Position numbers and translations under genes: made by a program. A DNA stretch of 12,362 nt from positions 1-12,362 of the forward strand of contig JADFVM010000084.1 in assembly GCA_015222555.1 (NCBI GenBank), read 5' to 3'. This document shows positions 1 to 6,405 of the stretch, piece after piece (the first letter of the stretch is position 1; the number at the start of each line of letters is the position of its first letter). This DNA is from Pseudomonadota bacterium (GTDB taxonomy: Bacteria; Desulfobacterota; JADFVX01). The notes beneath the pieces were generated by a model. It was given only the letters and a program-made list of their open reading frames with translations, had not been told where the DNA came from and searched no databases.

Positions 1-15
1 ATTCTCTGAAGGCCT

Positions 16-35
16 CCCGTATCGGTGATTACGGG
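16..35. other. Short perfect hairpin at left edge
   Basis: CCCGTA at 16-21 pairs perfectly with TACGGG at 30-35 around an 8-base loop. No T-run follows on either strand, so it does not look like an intrinsic terminator. It could be part of a structured RNA or a repeat cut by the window edge. I do not recognise the flanking 1-110 sequence. Confidence 0.3.
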
Positions 36-110
36 TAACTGAGGAAAATTCCTTGTGGGATCAAAAGACTAGCGAGGGCGCGTGCAATTTATGAATTATC
101 CGGACTAGAC

Positions 111-138
111 TTGACTGAAAAAAGAAAAGGGATATAAT
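111..138 (+). promoter_or_regulatory. Sigma70-type promoter for the M28 peptidase
   Basis: TTGACT at 111-116 and a perfect TATAAT at 133-138 are separated by 16 bases, giving a predicted transcript start near 145. That leaves only about 23 bases of leader before the ATG at 168. No clear Shine-Dalgarno sequence is visible in that leader. Confidence 0.65.
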
Positions 139-167
139 TTAGAAAAGCCGATAGACAATCATCTCAT

Positions 168-1118
168 ATGCCAACAAAAAAGGCGCCAATATTATACATA
201 TTTATTTCCACAGTGCTCTCTACTCTTGTTACGCCTTACAAAGAAAGCCATGCCATGGATGTGAACAAAGCCTACCTCTATGAAACAGTAAAAACCCTTT
301 CCGAAGTTGAGTCGGCCAGAAATTACAGGAACCTTGAAACTCTGGATAAAACTGCTGCCTACATTAAAAGAAAATTTGAGCGCTATGGCTACACAGCGAA
401 GGAGCAAAAATACGACGTTGAGGGGAATGAATATAAAAATATCATCGTCACGGCAGGGCCTGAAGATGCACCCACACTCGTTGTAGGCGCACACTACGAT
501 GTCTGCGGCGACCAGCCCGGGGCAGATGATAATGCATCAGGCATCGCCGGCTTACTGGAGCTTGCCCGGCTCATTCAAGCAAACAAACCGGAGCTTAGAT
601 ACAGAATTGAACTGGTGGCCTATACTCTGGAAGAACCGCCCTTTTTCAGGTCCCAACTCATGGGCAGTTATGTCCATGCAAAATCACTTTATGACAGCAA
701 AAGACAAGTCATCGGAATGATCGGACTTGAAATGATCGGCTACTTTACCGACAAGGACAAATCACAAAACTATCCCCTTTCATTGATGAAGCTTTTCTAC
801 CCGTCAAAAGGAGACTTCATAGCACTCGTGGGCCGGTTTTCAGATGGTTTATTACTTAAGCACCTGAAAAAGAACATGGAAAAAACAACCGTAAAAGTCA
901 GTACTCTCAAAGCCCCCTCATTTGTTTCCGGTATTGATTTTTCAGACCACCTCAATTACTGGAACTTCGGATACCATGCCGTGATGGTGACGGACACGGC
1001 TTTCTTCCGGAATGTCAACTATCATGAAGAAACGGACACAATAGAAAAGTTAAATTTTGACAAAATGAGGGAAGTTGTTAAAGGGCTTTATTTGGCAATA
1101 GTAAATGATCCCGTTTAA
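168..1118 (+). CDS. Secreted M28-family zinc metallopeptidase
   Basis: 316 residues. This is probably an exported aminopeptidase-type hydrolase with a two-zinc site. Residues 1-29 look like a signal peptide: KK at 4-5, a hydrophobic core at about 8-22, and a signal peptidase I-type SHA site before Met30. The M28 metal and catalytic signatures are in order: GAHYDV at 107-112 (His109, Asp111), GADDNASG at 118-125 (Asp120), the Glu pair Glu155-Glu156 in TLEEPPF (general base then zinc ligand), Glu188 in LEMIGY, and the last His286 in YHEETDTIEKL. The length fits a single catalytic domain without PA or other accessory domains. It has its own promoter and is followed by a repeat-rich gap, so it is probably monocistronic. 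An ATG at 255 just after the signal cleavage site would give a cytoplasmic form, which I think less likely. The family call is firm; the substrate is unknown. Confidence 0.88.
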   Translation: MPTKKAPILYIFISTVLSTLVTPYKESHAMDVNKAYLYETVKTLSEVESARNYRNLETLDKTAAYIKRKFERYGYTAKEQKYDVEGNEYKNIIVTAGPEDAPTLVVGAHYDVCGDQPGADDNASGIAGLLELARLIQANKPELRYRIELVAYTLEEPPFFRSQLMGSYVHAKSLYDSKRQVIGMIGLEMIGYFTDKDKSQNYPLSLMKLFYPSKGDFIALVGRFSDGLLLKHLKKNMEKTTVKVSTLKAPSFVSGIDFSDHLNYWNFGYHAVMVTDTAFFRNVNYHEETDTIEKLNFDKMREVVKGLYLAIVNDPV

Positions 1119-1144
1119 AAAGTAGGGCATCTGTCATTCAAAAT

Positions 1145-1186
1145 CCCCTCCTCCCCTTTGAGGGGGGAGGATTAAGGTGGAGGTGA
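1145..1186. repeat. GC-rich palindromic intergenic repeat A
   Basis: CCTCCCC at 1150-1156 pairs with GGGGAGG at 1164-1170 around TTTGAGG. It is followed by the motif ATTAAGGTGGAGGTG at 1171-1185. This CTCCCC-TTTGA-GGGGGAGG type with a trailing AAGGTGG is a pattern I recall from intergenic regions of many deltaproteobacteria and other bacteria; that is memory, not a search. It might act as a weak bidirectional end signal for the peptidase mRNA, but it lacks a U-tract. Confidence 0.5.
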
Positions 1187-1247
1187 AATCAAGTCTTCGC
1201 AGGCACTCATCTTGGGGCGAATCTGCAAAGCAAAAATTTCGGTTATT

Positions 1248-1287
1248 TCCCCCTCACCCTGCCCCTCTCCCACCAGGGGAGAGAGGA
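1248..1287. repeat. GC-rich palindromic intergenic repeat B
   Basis: CTCTCCC at 1265-1271 pairs with GGGAGAG at 1277-1283 around a 5-base loop, and is preceded by a CCCCCTCACCCTGCC string. Translated, it gives the SPSPCPSPTRGE peptide typical of spurious ORFs over this widely dispersed repeat type. It lies about 60 bases from repeat A and is of similar design but different sequence. Confidence 0.55.
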
Positions 1288-1448
1288 TTATCGAATTAAA
1301 ACTGCTCTCACAAAGGGGCAAAGGACATCAAGCAGAGCCCACTCAAAAATCCGTCAACAGCCCGCCTCGTTCCGCGCCACGTCAAACCTCTTTATTTATC
1401 CGCTAAAAATCGTTATTATTAGGCCTTAATTTTTAAAGGGAAGTAAGC

Positions 1449-2171
1449 ATGAAAGATACGCTTTTTAAGTCTGATAAAATCAATGGAAAGTTCAAATTTG
1501 ATGAAAAAGTGGCCGGCGTCTTTGACGACATGCTGTCGCGCTCTGTTCCCTTTTACAGCGAAGTGCAGCAGATGGTGGCCGACCTTGCCGGAAAGTATTA
1601 TATCGAAGGGAGCAAAGTCTATGACCTTGGCTGTTCAACGGGAAATACGATTATTAATCTTTGCAAATCCATAAAAGATAAAAATGCACCCTTCATCGGC
1701 GTTGATTCATCAGAGCCGGTCATCAATAGAGCCATAGAGAAAATTGAAGGACGGGGACTTAGCAATCGGGTCGATCTTGTCTGCTCTGACATTCTTGACC
1801 TGGATCTCTCAGATGCCGGCATTGTCATCATGAACTTCACCCTCCAGTTCATTCCTCCTCACAGACGACTGGCACTCCTTAAAAAAATCTATGCCGGACT
1901 TTCCAAAGGAGGGGCCTTTCTACTCTCTGAAAAAGTTCTGGAAAACAACCCGGAGACAAGCGACCTCTTTATCGAAAAACATTATGATTTTAAAAGAGAG
2001 ATGGGTTACAGCGAGCTTGAAATCTCTAAAAAACGGGAGGCCCTTGAAGAAGTGCTTATCCCCTTCACCATGGAAGAGGAATTTGATTTACTGAAGGAGG
2101 CCGGATTTAAAAACTGTTCAGTTTTTTTCAAGTGGTTCAACTTTGCATCTTTTCTGGCGGTGAAAGATTGA
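1449..2171 (+). CDS. cmoA: Carboxy-S-adenosyl-L-methionine synthase CmoA
   Basis: 240 residues, close to the roughly 247 of E. coli CmoA. CmoA makes carboxy-SAM from SAM and prephenate, the donor used by CmoB for cmo5U at the tRNA wobble position 34. Visible hallmarks are the FDDMLSRSVPFYSEVQ segment at 25-40, the SAM motif I VYDLGCSTGNT at 57-67, the MNFTLQFI strand at 118-125, and the REMGYSELEI segment at 183-192 followed by KKREALEEVLIPFT, which in the family contributes carboxy-SAM contacts. The ATG is preceded by AAAGGGAAG at 1435-1443, a plausible Shine-Dalgarno. cmoB lies downstream on the same strand, consistent with a two-gene unit, although a repeat separates them. Identification is secure. 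Confidence 0.95.
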   Translation: MKDTLFKSDKINGKFKFDEKVAGVFDDMLSRSVPFYSEVQQMVADLAGKYYIEGSKVYDLGCSTGNTIINLCKSIKDKNAPFIGVDSSEPVINRAIEKIEGRGLSNRVDLVCSDILDLDLSDAGIVIMNFTLQFIPPHRRLALLKKIYAGLSKGGAFLLSEKVLENNPETSDLFIEKHYDFKREMGYSELEISKKREALEEVLIPFTMEEEFDLLKEAGFKNCSVFFKWFNFASFLAVKD

Positions 2172-2174
2172 GCT

Positions 2175-2304
2175 ACCGCTAAGAGCGAAGAAAAATAATA
2201 GAACGCAGATGACACGGATTGAGCGGATTTACGCGGATGGCCCAAAAAGAAGTTTGTTACACATTATTCTATTTTTTCCCTGCAATCTCAGCGCCCTCTG
2301 CGGT
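2175..2304. repeat. Repeat element inserted between cmoA and cmoB
   Basis: The ends form an imperfect terminal inverted repeat: 2175-2193 against the reverse complement of 2286-2304, matching at about 13 of 19 positions (both begin ACCGC). Inside, a CAGAT/CGGAT unit recurs at 2206, 2215, 2224 and 2234 with a 9-10 base period. Both the CGGATTTACGCGGAT motif and the GCGCCCTCTGCGGT end resemble intergenic repeats I recall from many bacterial genomes (memory only). It ends 16 bases before the cmoB ATG. Confidence 0.6.
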
Positions 2305-2320
2305 AAAAACGAATAATCTT

Positions 2321-3283
2321 ATGAATGACTATCTCAAAAAATATTCCGAGACCATCCATCTGGATGAGATCAACAAAGTAAGGGAGGAAAGAGCGCTCTG
2401 GCTTTCCAAGAAAGGCGCCCGCCCGTACATTGAAGCAGTCGACAAACTCCCTGAATTCAAAAGCGAAAAAGTTGATTTTTCAGGCGACGTCATTACCGTC
2501 GGAAATCGAGGCGAACTGACAGAGGATCAGTTTGATGACCTTCATGCAGCCACAAAAACTCTCCTACCCTGGCGCAAGGGCCCCTTCCAGCTCTTTGAGC
2601 ATTTCATCGACTCTGAATGGAAAAGCAACCTCAAATGGGACCGTGTCCAGCCACATCTTATAGATCTCAAAGGGAAAGTTGTCGCCGACATCGGCTGTAA
2701 CAACGGTTACTACATGTTCCGCATGGCCCACCATCATCCGGAACTGGTTGTCGGCTTTGATCCCATGCCGCGCTTTCAGTGCGCCTTCGATCTGGTCAAC
2801 CGCTTTGCAGGTTTTAACAACCTGAAGTTTGAGCTTCTAGGCGCCGAACATGTCCACCTTTTCAGAAATTTATTTGACACCGTCCTGTGCATGGGCGTCC
2901 TCTATCACAACAGAAACCCTATCCAGATACTGAGCGGCATCTGGGAAAGCATGAAGCCGGGAGGACAGCTCATCATAGAAGCCCAGGGCATACCGGGAGA
3001 AGGTTCTTATGCCCTTTTCCCCGAAGACAGGTATGCCAAGGCAAGAAACGTCTGGTTTGTGCCAACTGTTGAATGCCTTTCCAACTGGATTAAACGGGTG
3101 GGGTTCAAGGATGTTGAATGTTTTTCCATTGAGAAAACCACATCTGAAGAGCAGAGAAAAACCGAATATGCCCCCTGGGAAAGCCTTGATGATTTTCTCG
3201 ATCCAAATGACCGGTCAAAAACAGTGGAAGGCTATCCGGCGCCGGTGAGGATTTGTATTAAGGCAAGGAAGTTTATGAATTAG
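2321..3283 (+). CDS. cmoB: tRNA U34 carboxymethyltransferase CmoB
   Basis: 320 residues from the ATG at 2321, matching the roughly 323 of E. coli CmoB. The enzyme transfers the carboxymethyl group of carboxy-SAM to 5-hydroxyuridine at tRNA position 34. Family signatures are WRKGPF at 84-89 (with the Lys, K86 here, that contacts the carboxylate in E. coli CmoB), a HFIDSEWKSNLKWDR segment, SAM-binding VVADIGCNNGYYMF at 120-133, GFDPMPRF at 145-152, and MGVLYHNRNP at 181-190. The frame stays open upstream to a TTG at 2219, but those 34 codons lie in the repeat element and have no homology to CmoB, so I start at 2321. No Shine-Dalgarno is visible before 2321; the repeat may have displaced it. The function is certain; the start is likely. 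Confidence 0.94.
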   Translation: MNDYLKKYSETIHLDEINKVREERALWLSKKGARPYIEAVDKLPEFKSEKVDFSGDVITVGNRGELTEDQFDDLHAATKTLLPWRKGPFQLFEHFIDSEWKSNLKWDRVQPHLIDLKGKVVADIGCNNGYYMFRMAHHHPELVVGFDPMPRFQCAFDLVNRFAGFNNLKFELLGAEHVHLFRNLFDTVLCMGVLYHNRNPIQILSGIWESMKPGGQLIIEAQGIPGEGSYALFPEDRYAKARNVWFVPTVECLSNWIKRVGFKDVECFSIEKTTSEEQRKTEYAPWESLDDFLDPNDRSKTVEGYPAPVRICIKARKFMN

Positions 3284-3435
3284 AATATTAAATGGGTGGG
3301 ATATTCCTTTTCAGTTGAATGAGAAGTTCTTCTTGTAAGTGTTCTTTTTGAATCACGACCTTTTATACAACATTTCATACTGAAATAAGCGAGTTATCTT
3401 TATCTAAGAATATACTATAAAAAGTTTTCTTATAT

Positions 3436-3463
3436 TTGACAAAGGGGAAATGCATGTTAAACT
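3436..3463 (+). promoter_or_regulatory. Promoter driving the riboswitch transcript
   Basis: A perfect TTGACA -35 box lies at 3436-3441. After 16 bases there is TAAACT at 3458-3463, which matches 4 of 6 bases of the -10 consensus. Initiation near 3470 would place the start just upstream of the riboswitch aptamer. Confidence 0.5.
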
Positions 3464-3481
3464 TAAAAGTAGATAAGTATA

Positions 3482-3565
3482 TCCTGTAAAAACCAAACCA
3501 TTCGTAAGAATGAGACGGAAAGTTGCGGGTCTCTAGTTGTGTGAGATGGCCGGGCTGCCGAAGGA
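3482..3565 (+). promoter_or_regulatory. GEMM-I riboswitch, candidate cGAMP-type (GEMM-Ib)
   Basis: The segment 3490-3522 aligns without gaps to Vc2 c-di-GMP-I aptamer positions 18-50. It has AAACC (3495-3499), a P2 hairpin CATTC-GTAA-GAATG with a GNRA tetraloop (3499-3512), and GACGGAAAG (3514-3522) in place of GACGCAAAG. The P3 arm has TCTC (3530-3533) pairing with GAGA (3543-3546), followed by the diagnostic GGCCGGGCTGCCGAAG (3548-3563). A3519 matches the intercalating A47 and C3558 matches C92. Position 20, G in c-di-GMP aptamers, is A3492 here, and the 21-46 pair is C3493-G3518 instead of G-C. G20A is the known mark of 3',3'-cGAMP-selective GEMM-Ib aptamers of Geobacter. P1 is short: TCCT 3482-3485 with AGGA 3562-3565. 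The GEMM-I class call is strong; ligand selectivity is inferred. Confidence 0.85.
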
Positions 3566-3592
3566 GTAACCTTTGGTATGCCCGGCTTTTTT
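3549..3592 (+). terminator. Riboswitch-controlled intrinsic terminator
   Basis: An outer stem GCCGGGC (3549-3555) with GCCCGGC (3580-3586) encloses an inner stem CCGAAGG (3558-3564) with CCTTTGG (3570-3576), loop AGTAA. It is followed immediately by six T at 3587-3592. The 5' arms overlap the aptamer: the inner arm takes the P1 3' strand and the residue equivalent to ligand-contacting C92. Folding the aptamer and folding the terminator are therefore mutually exclusive, which predicts that ligand binding allows read-through (ON switch). Confidence 0.9.
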
Positions 3593-3656
3593 GTCCATTA
3601 AATTAGATACAAAATAGCGGTCTTAAAGTGAATAAATGAGAATGAAAGGAGCCATC

Positions 3657-3854
3657 ATGAATAGATATGCTCAACAAGTCTTTCTTGCAGGTAGAGTTTT
3701 TGTTGCTTTGATTGTGGTTACCTTCATGCTTTTATATGCATACTCACTTTATATGCAGAAACACATCCAGAATAAACCAATAACAGTCAAAACTCAGGTT
3801 GATGTGACACCACTGAAACTGTTTGTGTCTTTACTGAAGATGGATAAATTGTAA
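3657..3854 (+). CDS. Small single-span membrane protein under riboswitch control
   Basis: 65 residues; I do not recognise the family. Residues about 8-32 form a hydrophobic stretch ending YAYSLYM, a clear transmembrane segment. An Arg at 15 lies near its start, and the hydrophilic tail (about 33-65) carries a KPITVKTQVDV strand-like stretch. The start at 3657 is preceded by AAAGGAG at 3645-3651 with a 5-base spacer. An in-frame ATG at 3636 would put that Shine-Dalgarno inside the gene, so I reject it. It is the first and apparently only gene downstream of the GEMM-I riboswitch and terminator, with cmoB upstream and the opposite-strand biotin operon downstream. Whether it works in electron transfer, pilus or envelope functions, as other cGAMP-riboswitch genes do in Geobacter, is speculation. 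The gene is credible because of its RBS and regulatory leader; the function is unknown. Confidence 0.75.
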   Translation: MNRYAQQVFLAGRVFVALIVVTFMLLYAYSLYMQKHIQNKPITVKTQVDVTPLKLFVSLLKMDKL

Positions 3855-3871
3855 CAATCGGCCAGCAATCT

Positions 3872-4042
3872 AAAATGGACCCCATGTCAAGAACAATTGT
3901 TTCTATCAAATTAGGTGTATTCTGCTCCTATTTAAAGTTTATCTTTCATGCCGCTTTAAGGAACTCTGATTTACCCCAAATGTGGCCATTTACTTTAAAA
4001 AGGTGGTGGCCAGATTAAGCCGGTATTTAGATTTAGGCCGGC
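3872..4042. mobile_element. Possible decayed insertion-sequence ends
   Basis: No gene is visible at 3855-4116. One part (about 3872-3930) contains ATGGACCCCATGTCAAGAAC, which resembles the terminal repeat region of some insertion sequences. The second (3982-4042) has GTGGCCA twice (3982-3988, 4006-4012) and TTAAGCCGG followed by TTTAGGCCGG, like the repeated end motifs of IS21-type elements. No transposase fragment remains. This is a recollection-based suggestion only. Confidence 0.25.
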
Positions 4043-4116
4043 CGTTACTCCTCACTTTCAACCCGTAATACTCAAACTTTACTACCCTAAAAGTTGTTTA
4101 GTTGTAGGTGACATCC

Positions 4117-4803
4117 TCAATCAATAATTTTCATCACTCTATCAACATCAACAGCACTAACCACTTTTTCAAGAAACTTTGCTCCCGCTACATTAACAAA
4201 TGGTAAAATAGAAAGAACGGGTATACCGGAGAGATTTTCAATCATGGCGGCATTATGCTTTTCGGCAAGACTGGGCTCATCAGGATAGCCGTTAATGATG
4301 ACACCGGCCACATCGATACCCTTCTTTTTTGCGTGATCGATAGTAAGCAATGTATGGTTAATCGTCCCCAAGCCGGCCCGTGCCACGATGACGGTTGGCA
4401 GACTTAACTCAACAATCAGGTTAGAGACAAGATAACTGTCTAAACCTTTTTCAATGATGGGGACCATAATTCCCCCCGAACCTTCGACAATGACAACATC
4501 ATGTCTGGCTGCAAGGGCAGAATAGGCGTCTTTAATCTTCTCAATATCAATAGGGACAGACTCCAGCCGTGCCGCAAGCGAGGGTGCGATGGGATCTTTA
4601 AAATTATAGGGGACAACAAGGGAGAGCTCATCCTTTGCACCGGACGCCTTGAGAAGAAAATTAACATCTTCATCACCGCCGCTCTGAAGCGGCTTCATCA
4701 CCCCGACATCAATATCCCTGCTTTTCAGGGCAGATGCGATGGCTGCGGCAACAACTGTTTTACCGACGCTTGTGTCTGTTCCTGTTACAAAGAGAGACTT
4801 CAC
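4117..4803 (-). CDS. bioD: ATP-dependent dethiobiotin synthetase BioD
   Basis: 228 residues, normal for BioD (E. coli about 225). The enzyme carboxylates 7,8-diaminopelargonate with CO2 and ATP to close the ureido ring of dethiobiotin in the cytoplasm. The N-terminal P-loop GTDTSVGKT at 8-16 (Lys15, Thr16), MKPLQSG at 36-42 with the conserved Lys37, VEGSGG at 106-111 and [11 protein letters not shown] at 140-150 are the family motifs in order. The start codon is GTG at 4803 and overlaps the bioC stop as GTGA, so translation is probably coupled. It is the last gene of the bioF-bioH-bioC-bioD operon. No terminator is obvious immediately downstream. Identification is secure. Confidence 0.95.
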
Positions 4804-5618
4804 GCCTTTTTCACACCCCGGGAAAATAGTATTTCATAGGTCACATATATGCCATCATCATCGGAGAATTTTTCACTGTAAATTTCCTTCATTCTTTCGA
4901 GAATCTTTCTGCTGCCAAGCCCTGATTCAGCAGAAGGGGAGGCATTATCCGCACCGATGGCCTTCAGGTTTTTAAGTAGCTGAAAGGCATCGGGGAAATG
5001 GTCCTTTAGCCGATCCACTGTAACCATAGAATCCTGGAAACCGAGTTTGGCCAGGCCGTCACCGAGTTCGTGAACAGCGGGGAACTGATGAAGATGCTTC
5101 GGGTTTCCCCCTTTAATCTCCGCATAAGCCTCTTCATAGGACTCTCTCAGCTCCTGCAGTGTTCTTCTGCCGAAAGTTGCAAAAACAAACTCCCCCCCTT
5201 CGACTAAAACCCTCTGAACTTCCTTGAATGCCTTTGGCAGAGAATTCACCCATTGAAAGGCCAAATTAGAGATGACAAGATCAAAGCTCTTATCTCCATA
5301 AGGGAGAGCTTCGGCATCCCCCGTAGAAAGGATTACCCTATCCGGGGGGAGGTTGCCCTTTGCAACTATATTCATACCGTGTGCCATATCACAGCAAAAG
5401 ATATCCGCATCTTTCCAGCGATCAGCTGCAAGACGGGTCAAAAAACCCGTCCCTGAACCGATATCAAGGATTTTCTTCGGCTTGGACTCCATCAGTGAAA
5501 GAGTAAAGTCCAGCCGCTCGGCAGACTCCTTCTGAACAAGGGCCTCATGATGATATTTGCCTGCCTGCCTTGAAAAGGCCCTTTTCATCCTTTCTTTATC
5601 AATCTGCTTTTTAGTCAA
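4800..5618 (-). CDS. bioC: Malonyl-ACP O-methyltransferase BioC
   Basis: 272 residues. BioC methylates the free carboxyl of malonyl-ACP with SAM so that the fatty-acid cycle can extend it toward pimeloyl-ACP methyl ester. The class I methyltransferase fold is visible: motif [16 protein letters not shown] at 50-64, an acidic end of strand 2 (CCDMA, 75-79), [13 protein letters not shown] at 101-113, and the BioC-type SNLAFQWV at 117-124. The start is TTG at 5618 with a good AAGGAG 11 bases upstream and an 8-base overlap with bioH; a downstream in-frame ATG at 5588 (residue 11) is an alternative. Gene context (bioF, bioH, bioD) supports BioC over a generic methyltransferase. Confidence 0.92.
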
Positions 5619-6405
5619 GATTAAGATTTCTCCTTATAAATATTTCAAGCCTTTTATTAAACTGCTCTTCATGTGAAAGGAAGGGAACATGCCCAGCCCC
5701 CTCGATGAGATGTAACTCCGACAAATCAAGTTTCTCAGCCATGTACCTGGCGGCCCCGGTAGGACACACTTTATCCTCGCTGCCGTGAATCAGCAGACCG
5801 GGAAGATGGATACCATCTAATGAAGGCCGTAAATCGACGGTCATTAATTCACGGAGACCATCTTTTGAAGCCTCAAGGGTGGGTAAAGCAGCATCCATTA
5901 GAAGCCCTTTTTTCTCAGGCCTCAAATCACCGGCAACACTTTCCCTGAACTCTGACAGGCATCTTCCAAAATTCCGTTTTAACTTCACCTTCATGCCCCT
6001 CACATCATCGGGGTTTAAACCATGGGGGTACTCTTCAGCTGATGTAAATTTAGGTGTTCCTCCTACCAGACAAAAACCGGAAGCGGAATGAGGGTGTGTA
6101 AAGAGATAGTCAATAATGACCATTGCGCCCATTGACCAGCCCACGAGAAATGGCTTGTCATATCTCATCTCGTGAATAAAGCCTTTCAGATCGTAGGCCA
6201 TCTGGGCAATGCTATAGGGGCCTTCTGCAACAGAACTTCCATGGCCCCGAAGATCAAAAGCGACAGTTTCAAAGCCTTTCTTGGAAAAATAGCCAATCTG
6301 TCTCTCCCAGACAGTTGCCGCCATGGCCCAGCCGTGAATGAAGATTATCGCAGGGCCCTCACCGCCACGAAGAAAGGAAAGTCCCCCCGGTGAGACTTCC
6401 GGCAT
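5611..6405 (-). CDS. bioH: Alpha/beta hydrolase, pimeloyl-ACP methyl ester esterase BioH
   Basis: 264 residues, close to the roughly 256 of E. coli BioH. BioH cleaves the methyl ester of pimeloyl-ACP methyl ester, ending the chain elongation started by BioC. The catalytic triad is visible: nucleophile Ser91 in GWSMG (89-93), Asp211 in HGSEDKVCP, and His239 in [13 protein letters not shown] at 24-28 supplies the oxyanion-hole region, and DLRGHGSS at 51-58 is typical of the fold. It shares a single base with the end of bioF (TGATG) and overlaps bioC by 8 bases. Alpha/beta hydrolases are hard to assign individually; the position between bioF and bioC makes the BioH role very likely, though another pimeloyl-ACP esterase type with the same role is possible. 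Confidence 0.88.

Larger units (their letters stand above)
1119..1448. other. Gene-free stretch with two palindromic repeats
   Basis: There is no credible gene in these 330 bases. The region contains two GC-rich palindromic repeats (listed separately at 1145-1186 and 1248-1287). The rest, roughly 1300-1440, shows no recognised element apart from the ribosome-binding site of cmoA. A reading frame at 1212-1406 runs through one repeat and encodes a proline- and serine-rich peptide; I regard it as spurious. Confidence 0.6.
3284..3656. other. Gene-free regulatory stretch
   Basis: These 373 bases hold no credible gene. The left part (3284-3430) is AT-rich and I see no terminator or repeat in it. 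The right part holds a promoter (3436-3463), a GEMM-I riboswitch aptamer (about 3482-3565), an overlapping intrinsic terminator (3549-3592), and the ribosome-binding site of the small membrane protein gene. Confidence 0.7.

Noticed and set aside
16..35. Hairpin as a terminator of an upstream gene
   Set aside because: No T-run follows the perfect 6-bp stem on either strand.
1212..1406. Small 64-residue reading frame
   Set aside because: It translates through a palindromic intergenic repeat (SPSPCPSPTRGE type), with no ribosome-binding site.
2219..2320. TTG-initiated N-terminal extension of CmoB
   Set aside because: The 34 codons lie in a repeat element, lack a ribosome-binding site and do not resemble CmoB; the ATG at 2321 gives the family length.
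3636..3656. Upstream ATG for the small membrane protein
   Set aside because: The only good Shine-Dalgarno (3645-3651) lies downstream of it and is correctly spaced for the ATG at 3657.
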